From the NCBI GenBank assembly GCA_963791595.1, contig CAWBTF010000014.1:372001-436000 (forward strand): DNA of 64,000 nucleotides, written 5' to 3'. Position numbers and translations under genes: made by a program. The notes under the pieces were generated by a model that saw nothing but the letters and a program-made list of their open reading frames with translations, did no database searches and was not told the DNA's origin. Position 1 is the first letter of the stretch. Every line of letters begins with the position of its first letter. The stretch is from JAEMQF01 sp963791595 (GTDB taxonomy: Bacteria; Pseudomonadota; Gammaproteobacteria; Burkholderiales; Burkholderiaceae_C). Shown here piece after piece: positions 20,327-29,527 of the stretch.

Positions 20327-22420
20327 TCACCCTCTTGACCGCGAGTTGGGTTCGCGCACCCTGTTGTCTCCCTCGACGCAGACGATGAGGTTGCCGATCG
20401 CGTCGCGCTCTACCCGATTCCCGGGCGCGATCACGCTGGTGCAGTCGATCTGCTCAATGATCGCCGGCCCGACGAATGAAACTCCAACGGGCAACCGCTC
20501 GCGCAGGTAAAGCGGGGTCGCCAGCCAGCCGCCTTGCTCGAACCACACCTGGCGCGTGCCGCGTTGCGCCTGCGCGAGCGTCATCGCGGGTTGCGCAGCG
20601 GCAATCGCCGCGAGCGACACACCCCTTCGTTTGCCGATCACCGCCGTGTGAAGGTTCACGAGCACCGGCTTGATCTCCGGTAGCTCGACCCCGAAGCGCT
20701 GCCAGTAGGCCGCCTCGAACTGCCGGCGCAGCTGGGCCAAGCTGAGGCGCGGGTCCGCAATCGGCACCGGCAGGATGTGGCTCTGCCCTTGGAACTGCAT
20801 GTCGGCGCGGTGCAGAGTGACAACCGCCTCGACGGCAACCTGCTCACGCGCCAGACGTTCGCGCCCGGCGTGCACCTGCGCGTCGAACACCGCGCCGATG
20901 CGCCCTTCGTCCATCGCGCTCAGGGGTTGATTCACCGTCGCGACGAAGTCATGGCGCAGGTCGGCGACGACGCAGCCGAGCGCATTCGTCAACCCCGGCC
21001 GCGCCGGAATCAGCACCTTGGGAATGCCCAGTTCGCGCGCGAGTGCGACGGCGTGCAGCGGCCCGGCGCCGCCGAATGCGAACAGCGCGAAGTCGCGCGG
21101 GTCGTGGCCGCGCGACAGGCTCACCATGCGCACCGCGCCGGCCATCTTGTCGTTCGCGACGCGCAGCACGGCGGCCGCGGCGTTGACCGCGTCCAGGCCG
21201 AGCGGTGTGCCCACCTGCTCCAGCATCGCCGCGTGCAGCACCGCCATGTCCACCGGGTTGTCGACGGCGAGCAGCCGCGCCGGGTCGAGCCGGCCGAGCA
21301 CCAGGTTCGCATCCGTGATCGTGATGCGCGTACCGCCGCGGCCATAGCCGATCGGCCCCGGTGCCGCACCCGCGCTTTGCGGGCCCACGCGCAACATGCC
21401 CGATGCATCCACGCTCGCCAGCGACCCGCCGCCGGCGCCGATGGTGTGCACGTCGACCATCGGCACGTGGATCGGCATCGCGTATTCGAGTTCGAGCTCG
21501 CTCGACACCTCGGGCAACCCGCCGAGCACGAGCGCGACGTCGGTCGACGTGCCGCCCATGTCGTAGGTGACGACGTTCGCAAACTCGCCCGGCCGGCTGC
21601 CCGCCTGCACCGCGGTGGCCGCGGCCGCGATCACGCCCGACGCCGGCCCCGACATCACCGTGTTCACCGCGTGTTCGGCGACGATGCTCGACGCCACCGT
21701 GCCGCCGTTGCCCTGCATCACGAGCAGTTCGCGCGTGAAGCCGCGCTTCGCGAGTTCGCTTTGCAGGCGCGCGATGTAGCGGTGCAGCACCGGCTGGATC
21801 GAAGCATTCACCGCGGCTGTGACGCCGCGCTCGTATTCGCGGTACTCGGCAACGATCGCGTGGCCCGCCGTGACATGCGGGTTCGGCCAGAGCGCACGCA
21901 CGATCTGCGCGGCACGTTCTTCGTGGGCGGGAAAGATGTAGCTGTGCAGAAAGTGGATCACCACGCTCTCGGCACCAAGCGCGATCAGTTGCCGCGCCGC
22001 CGCCTCGACCTGCGCTTCGTTCAGCGGCGCCAGCACTTCGCCTTCGGCCGACACGCGCTCGTCGACTTCGAGCCGCAGCGTGCGCTCGATCAACGGTGTG
22101 AAGCGCCCCTTCAAACCGTATGGCGTGGGGCGGGTGCGCCGGCCGAGTTCCAGCACGTCACGAAAACCGCGGGTCGTGATCAGGCCCACACGCGCCGTGC
22201 GCCGCTCGAGCATCGCGTTGGTCGTCGTCGTCGTGCCGTGCACGATCGCGTCCAACCTGGCCGGGTCGGCGCCCGCCGCGTCGAGCGCGGCGATCACGCC
22301 GAACGCCTGGTTCTCCAGCGTCGTCGGCACCTTGGCCATCCGCACCTCGCCGCTCGCGTCGTCGACGAGGATCAGGTCGGTGAAAGTGCCGCCGACGTCG
22401 ATGCCCGCGATGCGGCTCAT
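20327..22420 (-). CDS. hyuA: Hydantoinase/oxoprolinase family protein, HyuA type
   Basis: ATP-dependent cyclic amide hydrolase subunit of 697 residues (N-methylhydantoinase A / 5-oxoprolinase alpha type). The N-terminal GIDVGGTFTD is the phosphate-binding loop of the actin-like ATPase fold. VHGTTTTTNAMLERRTARVGLITTRGFRDVLELGR, in two parts, and YDMGGTSTDVAL are further family blocks. The usual beta partner HyuB is absent in this window, so it is either a lone enzyme or acts with a subunit encoded elsewhere. It is the last gene of the long N-heterocycle operon, where opening of a lactam-like ring would be a natural final step. That role is inferred from context. Confidence 0.85.
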   Translation of the reverse strand: MSRIAGIDVGGTFTDLILVDDASGEVRMAKVPTTLENQAFGVIAALDAAGADPARLDAIVHGTTTTTNAMLERRTARVGLITTRGFRDVLELGRRTRPTPYGLKGRFTPLIERTLRLEVDERVSAEGEVLAPLNEAQVEAAARQLIALGAESVVIHFLHSYIFPAHEERAAQIVRALWPNPHVTAGHAIVAEYREYERGVTAAVNASIQPVLHRYIARLQSELAKRGFTRELLVMQGNGGTVASSIVAEHAVNTVMSGPASGVIAAAATAVQAGSRPGEFANVVTYDMGGTSTDVALVLGGLPEVSSELELEYAMPIHVPMVDVHTIGAGGGSLASVDASGMLRVGPQSAGAAPGPIGYGRGGTRITITDANLVLGRLDPARLLAVDNPVDMAVLHAAMLEQVGTPLGLDAVNAAAAVLRVANDKMAGAVRMVSLSRGHDPRDFALFAFGGAGPLHAVALARELGIPKVLIPARPGLTNALGCVVADLRHDFVATVNQPLSAMDEGRIGAVFDAQVHAGRERLAREQVAVEAVVTLHRADMQFQGQSHILPVPIADPRLSLAQLRRQFEAAYWQRFGVELPEIKPVLVNLHTAVIGKRRGVSLAAIAAAQPAMTLAQAQRGTRQVWFEQGGWLATPLYLRERLPVGVSFVGPAIIEQIDCTSVIAPGNRVERDAIGNLIVCVEGDNRVREPNSRSRG

Positions 22421-22486
22421 GCGGCGCGCCTCGTGCTTGGCGAATCGGTGTGCGTGGCGGTCGCGGCTGGGTTCACGTCGACATCC

Positions 22487-23188
22487 TCACACGCTCAAGT
22501 GCTGGCGTTGCACCACTTCATCGGACAGCAGCGCCGCCATCGTGCCGCTGTATTGAATCTGGCCCTTCTCCAACACGGCGGCGCGGTCGCACACCAGCCG
22601 CGCGAAATGCAGGTTCTGCTCCGACAACAGGATCGCCAGGCCCTGCGCCTTCAGCTCGACGAGCATGCGCGCGAGTTGTTCCACGATCAGCGGCGCCACG
22701 CCTTCCGAAGGCTCGTCGAGCAGGATCAGCCGCGGGTTGCCCATCAGCGTGCGCGCGATCGTCAGCATCTGCTGCTCACCGCCGCTGGTGCGCCCGCCCG
22801 GGCGATCGAGCATCGCCGCAAGGTTCGGAAACAGCGTGAACAGTTTTTCCCGGGTCCAGACCGGCGCGCCGGCGCGCGGAGCCTGGCGCCCGACTTCCAG
22901 GTTCTCGGCCACACTCAGGTCGGTGAAGATGCGCCGGTCCTCGGGCACCCAGCCAAGGCCCAGGCGCGCGATCGCGTGCGGCGCCTGCCGCGAGATGTCT
23001 TGCCCGTCGAAGGCGATGCGGCCGCTGCGCCGCGCGAGCAGGCCCATGATCGCCTTCATCGTCGTCGACTTGCCTGCGCCGTTGCGTCCCATCAGCGCGA
23101 CGCATTCGCCGGCGCGAACCTCGAGCGACACGCCGAACAGGATTTGCGCCTTGCCGTACCAGGCGTTCAGGTCGCGCACCTCAAGCAT
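22487..23188 (-). CDS. livF: Branched-chain-type ABC transporter ATP-binding protein LivF
   Basis: Second ATPase of a Liv-type uptake system, 233 residues. Walker A is GRNGAGKST, the signature is TSGGEQQML and Walker B is LILLDEPSEG. The start ATG at 23188 overlaps the livG stop region by eight bases, indicating translational coupling. It works with LivG to energise the fused LivHM permease. Such systems in Burkholderiales import amino acids, amides, urea or aromatic acids. Confidence 0.93.
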   Translation of the reverse strand: MLEVRDLNAWYGKAQILFGVSLEVRAGECVALMGRNGAGKSTTMKAIMGLLARRSGRIAFDGQDISRQAPHAIARLGLGWVPEDRRIFTDLSVAENLEVGRQAPRAGAPVWTREKLFTLFPNLAAMLDRPGGRTSGGEQQMLTIARTLMGNPRLILLDEPSEGVAPLIVEQLARMLVELKAQGLAILLSEQNLHFARLVCDRAAVLEKGQIQYSGTMAALLSDEVVQRQHLSV

Positions 23189-24008
23189 GGCGCGCCGCTC
23201 CCGATGCCGCGGCGGGCGCGGCGGCAAAGGTCGAACCCATACCGAAATAGACCTCGCGCACGCGCGGGTCGTCGCGCACCGCGGCCGGCGACCCGCCGGC
23301 GATCAGCTCGCCTCGCGCGAGCACGATGATCCGATCCGCATGCGCGAACACGACGTCCATGCTGTGTTCCGTGAACAGCACGCCGATGCCTTGTTCGCGC
23401 GCGAGACGCCGCGTCAACTCCATCAGTTGTTGGCGTTCACCGGGCGCCATGCCGGCCGTGGGTTCGTCCATCAGCAGCAGGCGCGGCTGGTTGGCCAGCG
23501 CCAGCGCGAGTTCGACGCGCTTCATGTCGCCGTAGGCAAGCACGCTGGTCGCGCGTTCGGCCTGCGCGGCCATGCCCACGCTGTCGAGCAACGCGAGGGC
23601 CTCGTCGCGAAACTGGGGCCGCGCGCTGCGCCAGAAGCGCCGCACCGCGCCGGCGTGCGACAGCAGTGCGAGCTGCACGTTCTCGATCACAGTGAGCGAG
23701 GCAAACGTTTGCGCGATCTGAAACGTCCGCCCGACGCCCAGCCGCCAGATGTCGTCCGGCGCCATCCCAATCAGTTCCTTGCCGGCCAGCCGCACCGAAC
23801 CGGCGTCGGGCTCGAGCTGGCCGTTGACGATGTTGAAGCAGGTCGATTTGCCCGCACCGTTCGGGCCGATCAGCGCGAGCAGTTCACCGGCCGCCAGCTC
23901 GAAACTCACGTTGTCCACGGCGCGCAAGCCGCCGAAGGCTTTGCACAGGCCTTGCACCTCGAGCAGCGGCGCGTCGGCGTCCTTCGCCAGGGGCGCCGCG
24001 GCCGTCAC
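23181..24008 (-). CDS. livG: Branched-chain-type ABC transporter ATP-binding protein LivG
   Basis: First ATPase of the Liv-type system, 275 residues. It starts at a GTG (24008) that overlaps the livHM stop in a GTGA arrangement. Walker A is GPNGAGKST and Walker B is LLLMDEPTAG; the signature reads LAYGDMKRVELA, a mild variant of the usual LSYG form. The C-terminal 20 residues are Ala-rich and poorly conserved. It pairs with LivF encoded directly downstream. Confidence 0.93.
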   Translation of the reverse strand: MTAAAPLAKDADAPLLEVQGLCKAFGGLRAVDNVSFELAAGELLALIGPNGAGKSTCFNIVNGQLEPDAGSVRLAGKELIGMAPDDIWRLGVGRTFQIAQTFASLTVIENVQLALLSHAGAVRRFWRSARPQFRDEALALLDSVGMAAQAERATSVLAYGDMKRVELALALANQPRLLLMDEPTAGMAPGERQQLMELTRRLAREQGIGVLFTEHSMDVVFAHADRIIVLARGELIAGGSPAAVRDDPRVREVYFGMGSTFAAAPAAASGAARHA

Positions 24009-25888
24009 GTCGGCTCTTTCAGGAACACCCGCCGCAGCCCACCCGCCACACCCAGCGGGAACAGCAGCACCAACGCGAGCATCGTCGCGCCGAGCAGCGC
24101 GCGCCAGTAGTCGGTCTGGCGCATCACGGTGTCTTGCAGCCACGTGAACAGCGCCGCGCCGACCCATGGGCCGGAGAGCGTTTGCACCCCGCCCAGCAAC
24201 ACCATCACCAAGCCATCGACCGACTTGGCCACGCCCAGCGTTTCCGGCGAAATCGTGCCCTTCGCAAACGCGAACAGCGCGCCCGCCAGTCCCGCGACGC
24301 CGCCGGCGATCACGAATCCGCGCCACTGCAAGCGCGGCACGTCGATGCCGATCGCCTGCGCCCGCAACTGCGAATCGCGCGCGGCGCGCAGCGCGAGGCC
24401 AAACGGCGCGTGCAGCATGCGCGCGAGCAGGGTGCAACCCGCGACGGTGCAGACCAGCGTCACCAGGAACAGCGCGCTCTTGCTCGCCAGCCAGGGCGCG
24501 GGCCAGATGCCCACCAGCCCGTTGCTGCCGCCGGTGAAGCCGTCCCACTGGAACACGACGGCCCAGACGATTTGCGCGAATGCCAAGGTCAGCATCGCCA
24601 GGTACACGCCCGACAGGCGCACGCAGAACCAGCCGCACAGCAGCGCGCCCAGCACCGCGGCGAGCGGCGCGAGCAGCAGCGCCAGCTCCATCGGCAAGGC
24701 CCAGGCCTTCAGGCACAGCGCGGCGCCATAGGCGCCAAGCCCGAAGTAGGCCGCGTGGCCGAACGAATGCAGGCCCGCCGGGCCCATCACGAAATGCAGG
24801 CTGGTCGCGAACAGCACGGCGATCAGCACATCGATCAGCAGCACCAGCGTATACGCCGACCCGCCCTGCCACAGCGGTGCAGTGGATAACAGCACCAGGC
24901 CCACCAGCCCGGCGATCTTCCAGTGGCGCGGCAAGGCGCGCAACGGTGCATCGATCGCCGCGGCGCCGCGCACCGCGCCCTGCGGCTTGCCGAACAAACC
25001 CCAGGGGCGCCAGACGAGCACGGCCGCCATCACCAGGAACTCGGCGACGAGCGTCAGCTTGCTCAACGGAAACGGCGTGCCGAACAGGTCGATCGTCCCG
25101 AGCGCAATGCACGCCGCCTTCACGAAGGCGATCAGCACCGCCGCGACAAATGCGCCGAACACCGAGCCCATGCCGCCGACGACGACGACGACAAACGCTT
25201 CGCCGATCAGCGCCAGGTCAAGGTGCAGGTTGGCGGGTTCATGCGGCATCTGCAACGCGCCGCCGAGCGCCGCGAGAAACGTGCCGAGCGCGAACACCGA
25301 GGTGAACAGCCACTGCTGGTTCACGCCGAGCGCGCCGACCATCTCGCGGTCTTGCGTCGCGGCGCGCACCAGCAAGCCCCAGCGCGTGCGCGTCAGCAGC
25401 AGCCACAGCGCACCGAGCACGAGCGGGCCGACGAAGATCAGAAACACGTCGTAGCTCGGAAACGGTTTGCCCAGGATGTGAACGGCACCTTTCATGCCCG
25501 GCGCCTTGGGCCCGAGCAAGTCTTCCGGGCCCCACAGCGCGAGCGCGACGTCCTTGATAACGAGCACGAGTGCGAACGTGGCGAGCAGCTGGAACAGCTC
25601 AGGTGCCGCGTAGATTCTTCGCAGCACCAGGATCTCCAGCAAAGCGCCCACGGCGGCGACGGCCAGCGCAGCGAGCAGCACCCCGCCCCAAAACCCCAGG
25701 GGAGAATTGCCGAACCAGCCGGTCAGCGACACCGCCGCATACAAGCCCAGCATGTAGAACGAGCCATGCGCAAAGTTGACGATGCGCATCACGCCGAAGA
25801 TCAGCGACAGGCCGCTGCCCACCAGAAACAACGCCGACGCTGCGGACAGGCCGGTGAGGAATTGCAGAACGATGGAGGAGGCGGTCAT
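24005..25888 (-). CDS. livHM: Fused LivH-LivM permease of a branched-chain-type ABC transporter
   Basis: Single 627-residue membrane protein combining both permease halves. Residues about 1-300 are LivH-like (SLIFGVMRIVNFAHGSFYML, VVVVGGMGSVFGAFVAA) and about 330-620 are LivM-like (LHSFGHAAYFGLGAYGAAL, LSGVYLAMLTLAFAQI). The linker lies at about residues 300-325. Separate livH and livM genes are the common form, but fused permeases are known. It is cotranscribed with the substrate-binding protein upstream and the ATPases downstream. Confidence 0.92.
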   Translation of the reverse strand: MTASSIVLQFLTGLSAASALFLVGSGLSLIFGVMRIVNFAHGSFYMLGLYAAVSLTGWFGNSPLGFWGGVLLAALAVAAVGALLEILVLRRIYAAPELFQLLATFALVLVIKDVALALWGPEDLLGPKAPGMKGAVHILGKPFPSYDVFLIFVGPLVLGALWLLLTRTRWGLLVRAATQDREMVGALGVNQQWLFTSVFALGTFLAALGGALQMPHEPANLHLDLALIGEAFVVVVVGGMGSVFGAFVAAVLIAFVKAACIALGTIDLFGTPFPLSKLTLVAEFLVMAAVLVWRPWGLFGKPQGAVRGAAAIDAPLRALPRHWKIAGLVGLVLLSTAPLWQGGSAYTLVLLIDVLIAVLFATSLHFVMGPAGLHSFGHAAYFGLGAYGAALCLKAWALPMELALLLAPLAAVLGALLCGWFCVRLSGVYLAMLTLAFAQIVWAVVFQWDGFTGGSNGLVGIWPAPWLASKSALFLVTLVCTVAGCTLLARMLHAPFGLALRAARDSQLRAQAIGIDVPRLQWRGFVIAGGVAGLAGALFAFAKGTISPETLGVAKSVDGLVMVLLGGVQTLSGPWVGAALFTWLQDTVMRQTDYWRALLGATMLALVLLFPLGVAGGLRRVFLKEPT

Positions 25889-25978
25889 GCGGCTGCACCG
25901 GCGGCGGGCCTGCCGGCGCGTCGTTGCGCTCCACCTTCGAGCAGCGCAGGGTCGGGCGTCGCGCGGTGGCCTTTCAAC

Positions 25979-27169
25979 TCAATCCGCCGCCCGCAACTTC
26001 TTCGTCTCCTCATCGCTCGGCAGCACCTTCATGCCGTCGATGTAGACGTAATCCGTCATCACGCCCTTCGTGCCCTCGAGCCTGGTGCGGCCGACATACG
26101 CGCCCATCGTGCTCTGGTTGTCGCTGGCACGGTAGGTGATCTTGCCGAGCGGCGACATCAGCGTGAGGCCCTTGAACGCGGCGATGAGCTTTTCAGTGTC
26201 GGTCGATTTCGCTTTTTTGATGCCTTCCGCGATCGACCAAATCGTCGCGTAGCCCACCACCGAACCGAGCTTCGGGTACTCGTTGTACTTGCGGAAGTAG
26301 GCGATGAAGAACTTCTTGTGTTCTTCCGTCGGGATGCCGTAGTAGGGGTAGCCGGTGACGATCCAGCCCACCGGCGCTTCTTCTTTCAACGGCTCGATGT
26401 ACTCCGGCTCGCCGGTGAGCAGGCTCACGACTTCGCGGCCCTTGAACAGTTCGCGCGTATTGCCTTCGCGAACGAACTTCGACAGGTCCGCGCCAAACAG
26501 CACGTTGAAGATGGCGTCCGGCTTCGCGTCGGCCAGCGCCTGCGTCACCGCACCGGCGTCGATGCGCCCGAGCGGCGTGGCCTGCTCGGCGATGAACTCC
26601 ACTTCGGGCTGCGCCGCCTTCAGCATCGTCTTGAACGTCGCCGCAGCCGACTGCCCGTACTCGTAGTTCGGGTAGACGATCGCCCAGCGCTTCTTCTTCA
26701 GCTTCACCGCTTCGGGCATCAGCATCGCCGTCTGCATGTAGGTCGACGGCCGCAGCCGGTAGGTGTAGCGGTTCCCATTGGCCCAGGTGATCTTGTCGGA
26801 CAGCGGCTCGGCGGCAAGGAAGAACACCTTGCGTTGCTTCGCGAAGTCGGTCACCGCCAGGCCGATGTTGGAGAGGAACGTCCCGGTGATCAGCACCACG
26901 CCTTCACGCGACACCAGTTCTTCGGCGACACGCACCGCGTCACCCGGCGTCGCGTTGTCGTCGCGCGAAATCACCTGGAGCTTTTTGCCGAGCACGCCGC
27001 CCGCGGCGTTCACTTCCTCGACCGCGAGCTCCCAGCCCTTCTTGTACGGCTCGAGGAACGCCGGCTGCGCCTTGTAGCTGTTGAGCTCGCCGATCTTGAT
27101 CGTGTCTTGGGCTTGCGCCGGCGGGCCGAGCAAGACCAGCGCGGCGGCAGTGAGCAGGGGTTTGAACAT
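25979..27169 (-). CDS. ABC transporter substrate-binding protein (Leu/Ile/Val-binding type)
   Basis: Periplasmic receptor of 396 residues. The ATG at 27169 follows GGAG and opens a signal peptide (FKPLLTAAALVLLGPPAQAQ). The mature protein shows the type I periplasmic-binding fold with KIGELNSYKAQPAF, NAAGGVLGKKLQVISRDDNA and the hinge region KWAIVYPNYEYG-like segment. It is related to amide/amino-acid/aromatic-acid receptors. Its place between the nicotinamidase-like gene and the permease makes it the receptor for the substrate of the N-heterocycle operon. Confidence 0.9.
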   Translation of the reverse strand: MFKPLLTAAALVLLGPPAQAQDTIKIGELNSYKAQPAFLEPYKKGWELAVEEVNAAGGVLGKKLQVISRDDNATPGDAVRVAEELVSREGVVLITGTFLSNIGLAVTDFAKQRKVFFLAAEPLSDKITWANGNRYTYRLRPSTYMQTAMLMPEAVKLKKKRWAIVYPNYEYGQSAAATFKTMLKAAQPEVEFIAEQATPLGRIDAGAVTQALADAKPDAIFNVLFGADLSKFVREGNTRELFKGREVVSLLTGEPEYIEPLKEEAPVGWIVTGYPYYGIPTEEHKKFFIAYFRKYNEYPKLGSVVGYATIWSIAEGIKKAKSTDTEKLIAAFKGLTLMSPLGKITYRASDNQSTMGAYVGRTRLEGTKGVMTDYVYIDGMKVLPSDEETKKLRAAD

Positions 27170-27197
27170 GGTGGCGTCTCCGAGAAGTGGGAAGGGA

Positions 27198-27926
27198 TCA
27201 GGCAACGAGCTCGGCCGATTGAATGCGCTTGACGCCGGCTTTGGTCATGTTCGCCCAGGCCGCCTTGAGCGAACCGTTCAGGTCGATGCCGCGACACGCG
27301 TCTTCGATCACGCTGGCCTTGAAGCCGGCCTTGCGCGCGTCGAGCGCGGTCCAGGCGACGCAGAAATCGGTGGCGAGGCCACACACATAGACCTCGTCGA
27401 TGCCGCGCGCCTTCAGGTAGCCGGCCAGGCCGGTCGTGGTTTTGCCGTCGGCCTCGACAAACGCCGAGTAGCTGTCGGTATCCTTGCGGAAGCCCTTGCG
27501 GATCACGAGCTGCGCGGTGGGCAGCGACAAGTCCTTGTGCAGCGCCGCGTCAGCCGAGCCCTGCACGCAATGGTCGGGCCACAGCACCTGCATGCCGTAG
27601 CGCAGCTTGGTCGTCTCGAACGGTTTCTTCCCACTGTGGCTGGACGCGAACGACGCGTGGCCAGCGGTGTGCCAGTCCTGCGTGACCACGATGTTGTGGA
27701 AGGCAGAGGCGATCTTGTTGATCACCGGAACCACCTGTTCGCCGTCTTTCACCGGCAGCGTACCGCCGGTGACGAAACAGTTCTGCACGTCGACGACGAT
27801 CAGCGCGCTCTTCGCGCCGGGCTTGGCCGCGGCGCGGGCGCGCAACGGTGCGGCGCCGATGAGGACCAGCGAACCCGCGGCGCCGAGCAGTGCTCTGCGG
27901 GAATGAAATGCGGTGCGGTGTTGCAT
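27198..27926 (-). CDS. pncA: Exported nicotinamidase-like isochorismatase-family hydrolase
   Basis: A 242-residue cysteine amidohydrolase of the nicotinamidase group. The catalytic set is D46 (VVDVQNCF), K144 or K148 (RKGFRKDTDSYSAF) and C189 (ATDFCVAW). The metal site D84-W-H86 with H90 (DWHTAGH) is intact, which points to nicotinamidase or a pyrazinamidase-like enzyme that makes nicotinate from nicotinamide. The N-terminus carries a twin-arginine signal (SRRALLGAAG, residues 9-18), so the enzyme is predicted to act in the periplasm, which is unusual. Periplasmic release of an acid from an amide would feed the adjacent transporter and hydroxylase genes. Confidence 0.88.
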   Translation of the reverse strand: MQHRTAFHSRRALLGAAGSLVLIGAAPLRARAAAKPGAKSALIVVDVQNCFVTGGTLPVKDGEQVVPVINKIASAFHNIVVTQDWHTAGHASFASSHSGKKPFETTKLRYGMQVLWPDHCVQGSADAALHKDLSLPTAQLVIRKGFRKDTDSYSAFVEADGKTTTGLAGYLKARGIDEVYVCGLATDFCVAWTALDARKAGFKASVIEDACRGIDLNGSLKAAWANMTKAGVKRIQSAELVA

Positions 27927-27980
27927 GATGACCTCCTGTTGGCCCTGGTTGATTGAATGCGCTGAAGGCGCTCTCTCGCC

Positions 27981-28553
27981 TTAGCGCTGCCCGTCAAACT
28001 TGGAAATCTGCTCGGCGCGCAAGCCACCCACACGCTCGTGCGGGCGCGGTCCCGTGGTCATCGCGAGCACGAACATCATTTCGTGCTCGCGCGGCGCGTC
28101 GGCGATGCGCACTTCCAGCGAATCGAAATGGCTGCGAACGTAGGCCGCGACGCGGTGGTGGATGGGGATGTCGATGCAGGCCCCCGCAGCGCCGACCTTG
28201 GTGGTGGAAGGAACGATCGCGTGCGAACCCTCGAGCAGCTCGCGCATGCCGTAGCCGCCCGGAACATGCCAGAGCGCGCCATGTTCCAGCTCGCCGGCAG
28301 AGTCCGATCAGCGAACCCTTGCCGTAGGCCTGGATCGCGGCGGGCCCGCCGAGCGCATCGATCAGCTGCATCGCCATCGCACGGCCAAGCGGTTTCAGCG
28401 CCTCCATCATCGGCTGAATGTCGGCCACATAACGCCCCGCGTAGGGGTTGCGCAGCACCGCGGCGATGCTGCCGCGCTTGAGCGGCTGCGAGCGCGCGCG
28501 CCGCCGTCGTGCCACACGTCTTCGACGCTCAGCACGCATTTGCGAACATTCAC
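27981..28553 (-). pseudogene. Amino acid synthesis family protein (AA_synth type), frameshifted
   Basis: The product resembles the AA_synth family of about 190 residues, whose function is not established. Three frames together give the complete family: NVRKCVLSVEDVWHDGG, then AAVLRNPYAGRYVADIQPM and AIQAYGKGSLIGL, then PSTTKVGAAGACIDIPIHH to the end. One break is in the GC repeat near 28497. The other is an extra base at 28299; its removal gives GLAGELEHGALWHVPGGYG. The start is GTG 28553 or the TTG three codons upstream. The gene lies between the UPF0280 and nicotinamidase-like genes in the same orientation. Confidence 0.75.
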
Positions 28554-28591
28554 TTCGGGCAATGCGTTGCGGTGGCGGCGAACAGCATCGG

Positions 28592-29527
28592 TCAGGCTCC
28601 GGCAAGGGCGCGCGCCGCGGCGTGCGGCGCGAGCTCCAGTATCGGGCCTGGGGCGGCAACTTGCGAGCCGTGAAAGCCCCAAGCCGCGCAGCGCCGACCC
28701 GGCCTTGCAGGCACAACGCCGCGCCGAGCGATGCGGCCGGTGGCGATTTCGCTTTCCGCGAATTGCGCGCACCGGCGGCTAGCGCCTGGGCGACGCGGCG
28801 GGTTCGAGTCTGGTACGTCCACCGTGGCCGGCAGTTGCCCAGGTCGCTGTCGTCGCGTACGGCGTCGCCGGCGGCACGGACGATGCGCGCGATCGTCGAG
28901 ATTGACCGCGTTGGCAATCAGCGTCGCCGCAGCGTCGGCCTGCGCCGCGGTGGCAGCGAGCACCGTCACGCTGTCGGCGATGCCCAGCGACAGGCTGCGC
29001 CCGCGCCAGCCCGAGGTGGCAATGCCACGCACGCCGCTTGCCGCATCGATGCGAAAGCGGCCGTCAATGCCACGCGCCGCGGCGCCGGGGTCGATTACCA
29101 GGCCGACGTCGAACGATTCCCCGGGCGACAGATGCAGCGCGATGTCGCCGCCGTTGTTCACATAGGCACGCTGCACACCGGGCCGCATGAAATGTGCGAT
29201 CAGTTCCTGCGCCACGCTGCCGGCGACCCCGGCCATCGCGGTGATGAACCGCCCTTGCGCCGCATAAGGGCGGCAGGCGGCGACCATGCGCTGTGCGATG
29301 GGCCGTTGCACCGCTACGTCATGGCCCGGCGCGGCAGCGAGGTTCGCGCGCAGCAGCGGCAGCTCGGCCACCAGTTCATCGAGAACGCCTTGAAAGCGCG
29401 TCCACGCGGCGTCCAGTGCCTGTGCCAGGGCACCCGGCTCGCCGTCCGCGCCGATCACACAATCGATCGGCCCGTGCTGGAAGTGCCAGCGCCCACCCGG
29501 CAGCGATCGGCGTTGCGCACCGATCAT
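28592..29527 (-). pseudogene. UPF0280 family protein (ApbE-like), heavily frameshifted 3' half
   Basis: The first two thirds are a good UPF0280 protein (LPGGRWHFQHGPIDCVIGAD, AGVAGSVAQELIAHFM, YVNNGGDIALHL, RGIATSGWRGRSLSLGIADS, AATLIANAVNLDD). After about 28880 the family sequence continues only by jumping between two frames at least five times within roughly 210 bases (IVRAAGDAVRDDSDLGN, LPATVDVPD, RRVAQALAAGAR, FAESEIATGRIA, GAALCLQGRV). Three jumps need one base removed and two need one base added. It overlaps the reductase-like gene by four bases (ATGA). UPF0280 proteins are ApbE-like and possibly linked to flavin transfer; none is characterised to my knowledge. Confidence 0.75.

Noticed and set aside
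20777..23329. An 850-codon plus-strand frame opposite hyuA and livF
   Set aside because: Antisense of two clearly recognised genes, rich in Arg and His, with no domain.
23181..25112. Possible permease-ATPase fusion of 643 codons
   Set aside because: The N-terminal part is an out-of-frame reading of livHM; LivG starts at GTG 24008 with the usual stop-start overlap.
24923..27232. A 769-codon plus-strand frame opposite the permease and binding-protein genes
   Set aside because: Antisense frame without any recognisable motif; the minus-strand genes explain the region.
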